Source of the DNA: Manihot esculenta
Lineage: Eukaryota > Streptophyta > Magnoliopsida > Malpighiales > Euphorbiaceae
DNA length: 64,000 nt
Reading direction: 5' to 3'
NCBI RefSeq assembly: GCF_001659605.2
Contig: NC_035173.2
Span: 12,888,206 to 12,952,205 of the forward strand
The translations under genes and the position numbers were made by a program. The notes beneath the pieces are model-generated. The model did no database searches, was not told the DNA's origin, and worked only from the letters and a program-made list of their open reading frames with translations. Below are positions 23,958-35,500 of the stretch, one piece after another; within the stretch, counting starts at the first letter, position 1; each line of letters opens with the position of its first letter.

Positions 23958-26180
23958 TGTAATACCCGGCTAGACTCCGGTATCGGAATTCCTACCGTCC
24001 GGTGGAATCTCTGGTGTCGAAGACTTCTAAAAGGGTAAAACCATGTTTTCATAAAAGGTTTTAATGTGTTTTGATGATTTTAAGTAAAGAAGAAATGAGT
24101 TTTTAAATGAAAACAACCTTGGAGGAAAACTCAGGTTCGGCCGCCGAAACTCAAAGTTCGGCCGCTGAACATGCATGCATTTCGGGTGTGCCTTAGGCCC
24201 CCGAAGGCATAAGTGAGGGAAGTCCAGGTTCGGCCGCCGAACATGGCATGCATGCGGAGGCACGTTCGGCCCCCGAACGTGGCCTGGCCAGCCACTATAA
24301 AAGGGTCCCTTAGCCGAAAACGGGCGAGGTTTGTCCCCATTATCGGCCAAGGTGAGCTCTCCGCCGTTTCTCACCAATCTTTAAGCTTTTCCTTCAAATC
24401 TTTCACGATTTTCACAAGTTTTCATCTTGTTTTGAAGATTTTCAAGTTTTGAGCAAGTTTTGGAGCTTTGAGGTCCAAGAACTCAAATCTCTCCCATCTC
24501 CGAGTTTAGGTCATCTCTCTCTCTCGATCTTCAAGAGGTAAGGGCCGATCTTAAGCTCATTGCATGTTTTAAGTAAGTTTTATGTAAGATCTATGAGGTA
24601 GAATGCATGTTTAGCTTATAGTTAGGTTTATGAGCTTATGTTGTGATTTTGAGCAATGTGTTGTTGTTGTGTGTTGTAGTTGGGGTTTAAGATAGTTTGA
24701 AGCCCCTAGGAGCCAATGTATGTATATTTGCATGATTTGAATGAGTTATATGCATGTTGGAATGAGAAGGAGAGGTTTTTGTGCAAAAGGAACCAAGTTT
24801 CTGCCCTTTGGCAGAAACCAGGTTCGGCAGCCGAAAGACTTTCGGCCGCCGAACCTGCCTGGGAGGCAGGCCTTTCAGCTGCCGAAGTTGCCCCCGAAAA
24901 GAGACTTTCGTCTCTATCTGGGACTTTGGGCCGCTGAAGGTGCCACCGAACCTGCCTGGGTTTCGGCTCTGGAGGGACTTTCGGCCGCCGAAGGTGCCGC
25001 CGAACCTGCCCTGTTCAGCCTTCCTTTGCATGTTTTGCATGATTGTTTTAAGGTGTTTTAGGGGGTTTTTGGGGGATGTTTTTAGAGTTATGTTCTAGTT
25101 GTTTGGTCCCTCATTTGAGTCCACCTGTGTAGGTTCGGACCCGAGGAACCGAGGACCCCAGTAGTGAGTCAGTTACTTCAGTCAGTGTCAGAGCTAGCCA
25201 GAGGTGAGTAGAATAACTCCTTATGTTTCAAGTAATTAAATCAGTTTTGAGCATGTTCATGCATCACGGATGCCATGTGATATTTTAGGTTGTTTGCATT
25301 AGAAATCACAAATATGTTGCATTGCATAATATGTTGTTGATGTGGATGAATGTTGAATGATCCATTAGCCCTCATATGTTATGACATGATGATATGGTAT
25401 GGAAGTCCAGGTGTGGCCTGCACTACGCCCCTGGCACTATGTAAGAGAAAGACCGGACGTGGCCTGCACTACGCCCCTGGCACCATGGATTATGTATGTT
25501 ATGTTATGTATAAGAGAAAGACCAGGTGTGGCCTGCACTACGCCCCTGGCATGATTGGAATATGTAGAGGGCTAAATGGTGACAAGTTCATCCTTGATAT
25601 GATTAGTTGTGATGTGATGCATTTCATGTTATCATATGTTTAAATGTTTTATTATTCTGCTCACTGGGCTCTAGTAGCTCACTCCTTTCCCAAATTCCCC
25701 AGGTTTGCAGGTACAGGGTAGACCAGGAGGTCCGCAAGAGTATTGAAGTCGTTTATATGTAATAGATAGAATGTGGACATGATGAAATTGTAATGTTATG
25801 AATAGTTATGTAATGTAATGATATTGAGGATTAGAGATTGTGCTTGACCCTATGTGTATGGTATCCCTTTTAATACATGATCTTAGAGGTTTTGTAATGC
25901 TTATGTAAACCAACTCAACACATGTTATGCCACCCATTGGGGGCATTGATGAGGTCCCACCGAGGGGCCAACGTTTATGATTTGTGATTATGTTTAGTGC
26001 ATGCACAGGTTGAGTTTGGTGTATGAATGAAAGAAAAGTTTTAATTTTTATGTATGTTGTTGATCATGTATGGGATTAAACAGGTTTTCAGGTTGCATGT
26101 CAGGCTTGCTACGGGTCCCGGCGGCCTTAAGCCGACCTGGATCCTAGCGCCGGTAGCGGTCCGATTTTCGGGTCGTTACA
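23958..26180 (+). repeat. 5' LTR of element B (2223 bp)
   Basis: Termini are TGTAATACCC and GGTCGTTACA. In order: first TTCGG-NNN-CCGAA cluster (24136-24277), TATA box (24294), GT donor-like site at 24538, second motif cluster (24822-25010), 71-bp exon-like block 25133-25203 between TGTAG and GTGAG, and pyrimidine tract with TTTGCAG ending at 25710. The two clusters alternate with CTTTCGGCTCTGGAGGG words. Reading frames through them (for example 24687-25098) reflect the repeats. Confidence 0.95.
24294..24303 (+). promoter_or_regulatory. TATA box of LTR B
   Basis: CTATAAAAGG follows the upstream motif cluster in the same position as in LTRs A and C. It is the probable element promoter. Confidence 0.65.
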
Positions 26181-26183
26181 GAA

Positions 26184-26195
26184 TGGTATCAAAGC
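26184..26195 (+). promoter_or_regulatory. Primer-binding site of element B
   Basis: TGGTATCAAAGC lies three bases past the LTR, one base from the initiator Met tRNA complement. Confidence 0.88.
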
Positions 26196-26442
26196 CCTAG
26201 GTTCATATGGTCGGACCTAGAGTGTCAGGCTCATAGTTGTGTTAGAAGGTCAAGCACAATAGGAAGATCATGTCCACTAGGATAGGATGTGGAGTCCTGT
26301 CTTACATGATGATGTGAAATGCCATGATTATATGCATGTGCATTAATGATATGCTATGATGTGTGATGCGGGTTCATGTGTGCCCACATGAACCATATGA
26401 TGCTAATGTTTATGTGATGTGTACTGTTTTTCAGAAAACAGG

Positions 26443-27960
26443 ATGAGAGGAACTCGTCGATCAGCAAGATTGACTGGAGTACCACTTGAGGATGAGGGCA
26501 CGAGCGCCCGTCCTCCAGCATTGCCTAGGGCAATGTCTAGTAGGTCTAGCAGAGAAAGAGCAGTAAGAGACCCTAGAAGGTCTTTGGGTCTGGGTAGAAG
26601 CAGATCAGTCAGAGGAACAGTTCAGGGAGGTGCGTCAGAGGACATGGGGGATGATATGGATGTAGAGCAGAGGAGGGATGGCAGTCTGGGAGTTAGCATG
26701 TTAGAAGAAGGAATGGGAGAATCCCAAGGAGGCACTCAGGCCTCGGGATTTGTTCAGCCACCTTACTACCCACCCTTCTCACAAAACCCTGGGTATTCGA
26801 TGGGAGGCACATCGGATTACCATAGCTTTAGCCCTTATCCCACACAGATGCCATACCCACAGTATCCAATGTATCCACCCCCACCTTACTATCCAAATCC
26901 AGCAAACCCTACCTCAAAAAATGTTGCACCATCTCCACCACCTACAGAACCAGCAGATCCAGTTGCTCAACCTTCTAGACCTAGCTCAGCCAGTGGGAGC
27001 AAGGTCAAGATGACCGACTACATGAAGTTGGGTGCTCCCCAGTATGAAAAAGGGGATGACCCGTTTGTGTATCTTGAGAGGGTCAAGGTGATCACAGATG
27101 AGATTGGGGCTGATGATAGTAGAGCCATTCAGATGGCTGGGTTCACACTTAAGTGCAAGAAGGCACGAGAGTGGTTCAAGAATTATGTGAACCCGAAAGT
27201 GGATAGCATGTCTTGGGAGGAGTTTGCAGGATGGGCTTTCCCAGATAGTTCAAGGGAGCTGAAGATGATAGAGTTTGAGCAGTTGAGGCAGACTGATGAG
27301 ATGGGTGTAGAGGAGTTCACAGACAGATTCTTGGAGTTGTTGCCATTTGCAGGGCAAAACCTTGACTCAGACCAGAAAAGGTCAAGGAGGTATATCATGA
27401 AACTCCACTCCAGATATTCCTCCTTGATCCAGTCAGCAGATAGGGAGAGCTTCCATGCCATAGTGGATATGGCCCGAAAAATGGAGGCCAGTGACATCGT
27501 TCAGGGGACAATTAAAAAGTCAGTGGCACAGCCTTTTGGTTCTAAGACCCCAGGCTCTTCTTCAATGAGTGCAGCAGTTTTAGGTAGCAAGAAGTGGGAC
27601 AGAGGTCCCAGGAAGTCTAAGAAGAACAAGTTCTGGAACAAGGTTAAGTCCAGTCTGGTACTAGGGAGTGGCTCGAGCTCTGGTGTAGATAATGCAGTTT
27701 GTGCAAAGTGTAGTAGGCCACACAGGGGAGTTTGCCGGGCTGGGACAGCAGCCTGCTTCAGATGTGGGCAAGAGGGACACATGGCTCGGGAGTGTCCTAG
27801 GGCAGCTTTTGGAGCACAGTCTCAGCAGACAGCTTCTGGCAGTGTGGCCCAGCCAGCAGCTCCAGCCGCGACTCAGGCCAATGGCAGAGGTAGAGGGAGA
27901 GGGGTAGCCTCTTCTTCAGCGGGTTTTAGAGGTGAAGGTCCATCAGCTCCAGCACGGATC
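26443..27960 (+). pseudogene. gag: gag of element B, open throughout
   Basis: I place the start at 26443 (MRGTRRSARLTG) because it aligns with sister elements and follows a splice-acceptor-like CTGTTTTTCAG ending at 26434; an in-frame ATG at 26419 lies upstream. Domains: basic N-terminus, Pro/Tyr-rich disordered stretch (about residues 105-155), capsid core (MTDYMKLGAPQYEKGDDPF, then FEQLRQTDEM), basic linker, and CCHC knuckle [14 protein letters not shown] at 27754-27795. A deletion relative to A and C removes the ANEF-like residues before GWAFPDSS. It would bind RNA and form the particle. The frame is intact here, but the polyprotein is broken downstream. Confidence 0.9.
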
Positions 27961-29880
27961 TTCACGATGACTCAGCAGGAGGCAGACGCATCTAACACTG
28001 TGGTGGCAGGTAACTTAGTCATTGGTTGTTCAGATGTGTATGCCTTGATGGACCCTGGTGCATCTCATTCTTTTATTGCTCCGAGAGCCGTTCGGAGGTT
28101 GGGGTTGATGATCTCTGGGTTAGAGTGTCCTCTCTGGGTCAGTGGACCCAAGTGTGATCCATCAGTGACAGAGTAAGCCTGCCAGTGCAGTCCAGTCTTT
28201 GTTGAGGGAAGATGCCTTTCCGCCGACCTTGTGGTTCTAGACTTGACAGATTTTGACGTCATTCTAGGGATGGACTGGTTATCTACCCATGGTGCTACCT
28301 TGGACTGCAGGGACAAGGTAGTCAGGTTCAGAGGTCAGGATGGGTCAGAGGTTGTCTTCAAGGGAGACAGGAGGGGTACACCTAGAGGTCTGATATCAGC
28401 TCTTCAGGCTCGTAGGTTGCTTAGGAAGGGATGTCAGGGGTATTTGGCTCATGTGAGAGAGCTTAGCAGTCAGGTTAGAGAACCCGCCTCGGTGCCAGTG
28501 GTTAGAGAGTTTCTAGACGTCTTCCCAGACGAGCTACCAGGTTTACCGCCTGCTAGGGAGATAGAGTTCGAGATAGAATTGATGCCTGGAACCCGGCCGA
28601 TCTCTATCCCTCCCTACAGGATGGCTCCAGCTGAGTTGAAAGAGTTGAAAGAACAGTTGCAAGAGCTGGTAGAAAAGGGCTTCATCCGACCGAGCACCTC
28701 ACCTTGGGGTGCACCAGTCTTGTTTGTGAGAAAGAAGGATGGATCCCTTAGACTTTGTATCGACTACAGGCAGTTGAACAAAGTCACTACCAAGAATAAG
28801 TACCCATTGCCAAGGATCGACGATCTATTCGACCAGCTATTAGGAGCAGGATGTTTCTCCAAAATAGATCTGAGATCAGGGTACCATCAGCTGAGGATCC
28901 GAGAAGATGATGTGCCAAAGACAGCTTTCAGGACCAGATATGGGCATTTTGAGTTCCTTGTAATGCCGTTCGGGTTAACCAACGCCCCTGCAGCATTCAT
29001 GGATCTCATGAACAGAGTGTTTAGCCAATACCTGGATCACTTTGTTATTGTCTTCATAGATGATATCTTAGTGTATTCCAGGAATGCAAAGGAGCATGCC
29101 CATCATCTGAGGTTTGTTCTGCAGACCTTGAGGGAACATGGCTTGTATGCCAAGTTCTCTAAGTGTGAGTTCTGGTTGAGGAGCATTTCATTCTTGGGGC
29201 ATGTCGTGTCAGAAAATGGAATAGAGGTGGACCCCAAGAAGACAGAAACTGTGGCTAACTGGCCTAGACCCACTTCAGTGACAGAGATTAGAAGTTTCTT
29301 GGGTTTGGCAGGTTACTACAGGAGGTTCGTTCAGGACTTCTCAAAGATTGCAGCTCCTTTGACCAGACTAACCAGGAAGAATCAAAAGTTTGTGTGGACC
29401 GACCAGTGCGAAGAGAGTTTTAAAGAGCTTAAGAAGAGATTGACTTCAGCACCAGTGTTAGCTCTGCCATCTAGTGATGAGGACTTTACAGTCTTTTGTG
29501 ATGCGTCCCGTGTGGGACTGGGTTGTGTACTAATGCAGAATGAGAGGGTGATTGCTTATGCTTCCAGGCAGCTGAAGAAGCATGAGTTGAATTACCCCAC
29601 ACATGACCTAGAGATGGCAGCAGTAATCTTTGCGCTCAAGATGTGGAGGCACTACCTCTATGGGGTAAAATGTGAGATCTTTACAGATCATAAAAGCCTG
29701 CAGTACATCCTGAGTCAAAGAGATTTGAATTTGAGACAGAGGATATGGGTAGAGCTGCTGAGTGACTATGATTGCAAGATTCAGTATCATCCGGGTTAGG
29801 CGAACGTCGTGGCAGACGCCCTAAGCCGGAAGTCACTAGGCAGTTTATCCCACATATTAGTAGAGAGGAGGCCAGAGGTG
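27961..29880 (+). pseudogene. pol: Protease, reverse transcriptase and RNase H of element B, two in-frame stops
   Basis: The gag frame runs straight on. The protease has [13 protein letters not shown] (D-P-G in place of D-S/T-G), is cut by TAA at 28174 (sisters have TCA), and continues [17 protein letters not shown]. Reverse transcriptase shows [25 protein letters not shown] and FIDD at 29053-29064. RNase H shows [13 protein letters not shown] and [13 protein letters not shown] at 29797 (sisters AAG) falls just before ADALSRK. The whole gag-pol is one frame with single-base nonsense changes, so the element was recently coding. Confidence 0.93.
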
Positions 29881-31375
29881 AAGGAGTTTTACAAGCTCAT
29901 TGAGGAAGGTCTACAGTTGGAGTTGTCTGGTACACGTGCTTTGGTAGCCCAGATGAGAGTGGCACCCGTATTTCTGGAGCAGGTGGCTCAAAAACAGCAT
30001 GAGGACCCAGAGTTAGTGAAGATTGCCAGGACTGTTCAGTCAGGCAAAGATAATGAGTTCAGATTCGACAATAAGGGGATCCTCCGCTATGGGAGTCGAT
30101 TGTGTGTACCAGATGACATAAGGCTAAAAGGAGACATTATGAGAGAGGCTCATAATGCAAGATACAGCGTTCACCCCGGAGCCACCAAGATGTATCAAGA
30201 TTTGAAGAAAGTTTATTGGTGGCCAGCGATGAAGAAAGAAGTGGCACAGTTTGTGTCAGCCTGCGTAGCGTGTTAGAGGGTGAAGCTGGAACATCAGAAG
30301 CCGGCTGGAATGCTTAACCCGCTACCTATTCCAGAGTGGAAATGGGAGAATATAGCTATGGACTTCGTAGTGGGGTTACCGGCAGCGTCCAACAGATTGG
30401 ACTCCATATGGGTGATTGTGGACAGACTCACCAAATCTGCTCACTTCATCCCTGTCAGGAGTGGCTATTCTGTGGACAAGTTGGCGCAGGTGTATGTCGA
30501 TGAGATCGTCAGACTGCATGGGGTTCCTGTTTCAATAGTGTCCGATAGAGGGCCCCAGTTCACCTCCAGATTTTGGCGGAGTCTGCAGAACGCCATGGGT
30601 ACCAGGTTGGATTTTAGCACTGCTTTCCATCCACAGACAGACGGACAATCAGAAAGGACCATCGAGATGATAGAGGATATGCTTAGAATGTGCGTGCTGG
30701 ACTTTGGCGGTTCTTGGAGGCAGCATCTACCCTTGGTGGAGTTTGCCTACAATAACAGCCATCATGCTAGCATCGGGATGGCTCCATATGAAGTTTTGTA
30801 TGGGAGGAAGTGCAGATCGCCTGTTTGCTGGGAAAAAGTTGGAGAAAAGGCCTTGGCAGGGCCTGAGCTAGTAGAGGTTACCAGCAGGGTAGTACCCATA
30901 ATCAGAGAGAGAATCAAGACTGCTGCGAGCAGACAGAGGAGTTATGCAGACATCCGCAGGAGGCAGGTAGAGTTTCAGGAGGGGGATATGGTATTGCTCA
31001 AGGTGTCTCCAATGAAAGGAGTGGTTCGCTTTGGAAAGAAAGGTAAACTGGCCCCACGATACATCAGACCCTTCGAAGTCTTGCAAAAGATTGGGAATGT
31101 GTCGTACAAGCTGGATTTACCTGCTTCAATGGAAAGAATCCATCCGGTTTTCCATGTTTCAATGTTGAGGAAGTTCGTGTCAGATCCGAGCAAGGTTCTT
31201 AGTGAGCCTGATGTGGAGATCCAAGAGAATCTCACCTATGTTGAACAGCCAGTACGGATCATTGACACCCAGATCAGGAAGCTGAGAAACAAGGAAATCC
31301 CGATGGTGAAAGTCCTTTGGAACCACCACAATATGGAAGAATGCACTTGGGAGACACGGGAGTCCATGCTCCAGC
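29881..31375 (+). pseudogene. Integrase and chromodomain of element B, cut by element C
   Basis: The same frame continues through the zinc-binding domain (HNARYSVHPG, then CVAC and a TAG at 30274 where sisters have CAG), the core (MDFVVGLP, SDRGPQFTS, HPQTDGQSERT), the C-terminal part (EGDMVLLKVSPMKGV) and the chromodomain (VKVLWNHHNMEECTWETRESM). Element C enters at 31376 inside the final Gln codon run. The last residues and stop are found on the other side at 41351-41374. Confidence 0.93.
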
Positions 31376-33692
31376 TGTAATACCCGGCTAGACTCCGGTA
31401 TCGGAATTCCTACCGTCCGGTGGAATCTCGATGTCGGAAGCCTCTAGTAGGGTAGAAACATGTTTTCATAAAATGTTTTAAGGTATTTCATGGTTTTAAG
31501 TATGAAGATTTAATGAGTTTTTGCATGAAAAGCCTTTGGAGGAAAACCCAGGTTCGGCCGCCGAAAGTCAAGTTCGGCCGCCGAACATGCATGCGTTTTG
31601 GAGGCACGTTAGGCCCCAGAAAGCATGAGTGAGAGAAGTCCAGGTTCGGCCGCCGAAAGTCAAGTTCGGCCGCCGAACATGGCATGCATGCGGAAGCACT
31701 TTCGGCCCCCGAACGTGGCCTGGCCAGCCACTATAAAAGGGTCACTTAGCCGAAATGGGCGAGCTCTCTCCCATTTTCGGCCATAGCTAGCTTCCGACCT
31801 TCCTCTCCCCAGATCTTGTGTTCTTTCTCCAAATCTCCTCCATTTTTCTTGAGTTTTCACCTCTCATTGCAAGTTTTGAGCATTTAAGACAAGTTTTGAA
31901 ACTTTGGAAACTCAAGAGCTCTTTTGCTTGGATCTCCGAGTTTAGGTCGTCTCTCTCTCGATCTTCAAGAGGTAAGAGCCGATCTTAAGCTCATTATATG
32001 TTTTAAATAAGTTTTATGCAAGATCTTTGGGGTAGAGATGCATGTGTAGATTTTTAGTGAGTTATGGATGATTTTTGAGTGTATGCAAATGTGGCTTTCA
32101 AATGCTTGTGTATGTGTGTTGTAGTTGGGGTTTAAGGTAGTTTGAGACCCCTAGGAGCTTGTATGCATGTTTTGGTTGAGTTATATGCATGTTGGAAGAG
32201 TTAGGAGGCAAATGTGCATAAAGGAGCCAAGTTTCTGCCCTTTGGCAGAAACCAAGTTCGGCAGCCGAAGGCACTGTCGGCCGCCGAACATGGCTGGGGA
32301 GGCAGGCCTTTCGGCTGCCGAAGTTGCCCCCGAAAAGAGACTTTCGTCTCTGTCTGGGACTTTCGGCCGCCGAAGGTGCCGTCGAACATGCATGAGTTTC
32401 GCCTCTGTCTGGGAGTTTCGGCCGCCGAAGGTGCCGCCGAACCTGCCTGACTTTCGGCTCTGGAGGGACTTTCGGCCGCCGAAGGTGCCGCCGAAAGTGC
32501 CCTGTCCAGCCATTTCTTGCATGTTTTTATGTAGTTATTTTATGATGTTTTAGGGGGTTTTTGGGGAGTATATTAGAGTTATGTTTATGTATGTTTGGTC
32601 CCTCATTGGAGTCCACCTGTGTAGGTTCGGACCCGAGGAACCGAGGACCCCAGCAGTGAGCCAGCTGCTACAGAGTTTGTCAGAGCTAGCCAGAGGTGAG
32701 TGGAATAAACCTTAAGTTTTAAAATAAATGAAATATGAATTTTGAGCATGATCCATGCATCATGAATGCCATGTGATATATTAGGTTGTTTGCATTAGTA
32801 TTCACGAATATGTTGCATTGCATTTATAATGTTGATGTGGATTGGTTATTGGATGATCCTTTAGTCCTCATATGGCATGATGATGTTACGGCATGATATG
32901 GTATGGAAGTCCAGGTTGTACCCATTCTACGTCCCTGGCACGATGTAAGAGAAAGTCCAGGTTGTACCCATTCTACATCCCTGGCACATTGGTATGTTAT
33001 GATATGTTATGATAAGGGAAAGACCGGTTGTACCCATTCTACGTCCCGGCACAGTTGGACTATGTAGAGGACTATTGGTGACAATACCATCCGAGATGTG
33101 ATTAGTTGTGATGTGTTGCATTACATAATGGCATGAAATTTTAATGTATGTTTTCACTATTCTGCTCACTGGGCTTTGTAGCTCACCCCTCTCCCCTAAC
33201 CCCAGATGTGCAGGTACAGGGTAGACCAGGAGGTTAGCCAGAGTTTGAAGTATGTTTATGTAATAGTTAGATTGTGGACATGACAGTTGTACTATGATGT
33301 AATGTAAGACATTACAGTATGTTATGTAATGAGGTATATTGAGGTTATAGATGTGCTTGACCCTATATGTATTGTTATCCCTTTTGATGCATGATCTCAG
33401 ATTTTGATGATACAGATGTTAGCCAACTCAATGCATGTATATCGCCCATTGGGGCATTGATGAGATCCCACAGAGGGGTCAATGTATGATTATGTTTTTA
33501 GTGCATGCACGGGTTGAGTTTGGTGTATGAGAAACGAATGAAAGAAAAGTTTAAAATTTTTATGCATGTTGTTGATCATGTATGGGATTATACAGGTTTA
33601 CAGGTTATATGTCAGGCTTGCTACGGGTCCCGGCGGCCTTAAGCCGATCTGAATCCTAGCGCCGGTAGCGGTCCGATTTTCAGGTCGTTATA
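31376..33692 (+). repeat. 5' LTR of element C (2317 bp)
   Basis: It runs TGTAATACCC to GTCGTTATA, with the last CA changed to TA. Contents: upstream motif cluster (31553-31715) including one unit more than the 3' LTR, TATA (31731), donor-like GAG-GTAAG with GT at 31972, second cluster (32257-32500), 71-bp exon-like block 32625-32695, and pyrimidine tract CCCCTCTCCCCTAACCCCAG near 33185-33204 followed by GTGCAG. Confidence 0.95.
31731..31740 (+). promoter_or_regulatory. TATA box of LTR C
   Basis: CTATAAAAGG lies at the position equivalent to that of LTRs A and B. It is the probable promoter of the youngest element. Confidence 0.65.
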
Positions 33693-33695
33693 GAA

Positions 33696-33707
33696 TGGTA
33701 TCAGAGC
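33696..33707 (+). promoter_or_regulatory. Primer-binding site of element C
   Basis: TGGTATCAGAGC is a perfect 12-base complement to the 3' end of initiator Met tRNA, three bases after the LTR. Confidence 0.92.
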
Positions 33708-33963
33708 CCTAGGTTCATATGGTCGGACCTAGAGTGTCGGGCTCATAGATGTTATAGAAGGTCAAGCACAATAGGAAGATCATGTCCACTAGGATAGGAT
33801 GTGGAGTCCTGTCTGGCATGATGATGTGAATTGCCATGACTTTGAGCATGTGCATTAATGATATGCTATGCTATGTGATGTATGTGATGAGGGTTCATGT
33901 GTGCCCACATGAACCATATGATGCTAATGTTTGTATGATGTGTACTGTCTTTCAGAAAATAGG

Positions 33964-35500
33964 ATGAGAGGAACTCGTCGATCTGCACGATTGACTGGAG
34001 TGCCACCTGAGGATGAGGGCACGAGTGCCCGCCCTCCCACATTGCCTAGGGCAATGTCTTGTAGAGCCAACAGAGAAAGAGTATCAAGGGACCCTAGAAG
34101 GTCTTTTGATGCTAGCAGAAGGGGGACTGATAGAGGAGGAAGTTCTTCAGATGTGAGGGAGGTTATGGAAGAGGATCAGAGGAGGGATGGGAACCTGGAT
34201 GTGAGCATGGAGGAAGAAGGGACAGGGGAGTCTCAGGGAGGCGTTCAGGCCTCGGGGTATGGTTTTTCACCCCATTATCCACCCTTCCCATAGGGTTCAG
34301 GGTATCCGATGGGAGGTACATCGGATTACTCCAGCTTTAACCCCTACCCTACCTACATGCCTTATCCACCTTTCTATCCACCTTACACACAGTACCCAGC
34401 TTATCCACCCTCACCCTTTTATCCGAATCCGGCAAACCCCACCTCGGGGAATGCTGCACCTCCACCTCCACCACCTACAGAACCAGCAGCCCCAGTTACT
34501 CAACCTCCTAGACCTAGCTCAGCTGATGGGAGCAAGGTGAAGATGACAGATTACCTCAAGCTAGATGCTCCCAAATACAAGTCAGGGGATGACCCCTTTG
34601 AGTATCTGAGAGTGGTGAAGACAATAACTGATGAGCTAGGGGCAAGTGACAGCAGGGCCATTCAGATGGCAGGGTTCACTTTAAAGTGCAAGAAGGCACG
34701 GGAATGGTTCAAGTGTTATGTGGACCCGAGACTAGACGGTATGACATGGGAAGAATTTGCGAATGAGTTCGCTGGATGGGCTTTTCCAGACAGTTCTAGA
34801 GAACTGAAGATGATTGAGTTTGAGCAACTGAGGCAGTCAGAGCACATGGGTGTAGAGGAGTTCACGGATAAATTCTTAGAGCTATTGCCTTTTTCAGGGA
34901 AAGCTCTAGATACAGATACGAAGAAAGCCAAGAGGTATGTTATGAAGCTGCATTCCAGGTACTCCTCGTTGATTCAGTCAGCTGAGAGAGAAAGTTTCCA
35001 CACTGTGGTGGATATGGCTCGAAGAATGGAAGCAAGTGCTATAGTTGAGGGGTCAGTGAAGCAGTCAGTGACCCAGTCTTCAGGGGTTAAGACCCCAGGC
35101 AAAGGAGGACCAGGGTTCTCTTCTCAGAGCTCAGGTAAGAAGAGGTGGGATAACACCACCAGGAAGCCGAAGAAGAATAAGTTTTGGAACAAGTTGAAAT
35201 CCGGTCTGGGTTTTGGCGGTGGCTCGAGCTCAGGGTCAGATGGTACAGAATGCCAGAGATGTGGAAGACCGCACAGGGGAGTGTGTCGAGCTGGGACTAA
35301 TACATGTTTCAGATGTGGACAGGAGGGACACATAGCTCAGGAGTGTCCTAGAGCGCCTTTTATGGGCCAGCCCCAGCAGACAGCTTCTGGTAGTGTGGCA
35401 CAGCCAGCAGTTCCAGCCACAACTCAGGGCAGTGGCAGAGGTAGAGGGAGAGGGGCAGCCTCTTCTTCTGGTTCCCGAGGTGAAGGTCCATCAGCTCCAG
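33964..35500 (+). pseudogene. gag: gag of element C, one in-frame stop
   Basis: The start at 33964 (MRGTRRSARLTG) follows the acceptor-like CTGTCTTTCAG ending at 33955. The frame stops at 34291 (TAG; A has CAG) and continues in the same frame from 34294 through a Pro/Tyr-rich stretch ([19 protein letters not shown]), the capsid core ([35 protein letters not shown]), a basic [10 protein letters not shown] linker and the CCHC knuckle ([14 protein letters not shown], about 35305-35346). The final Cys pocket has AQ in place of AR. Confidence 0.92.

Noticed and set aside
24822..25010. CRISPR-like pattern of short palindromic repeats.
   Set aside because: Spacing is irregular, the intervening text is itself repeated, and the DNA is eukaryotic; it is an LTR motif cluster.
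26181..26197. Met tRNA gene-like sequence next to LTR ends.
   Set aside because: Only the 12-13 bases complementary to the tRNA 3' end are present; it is a primer-binding site.
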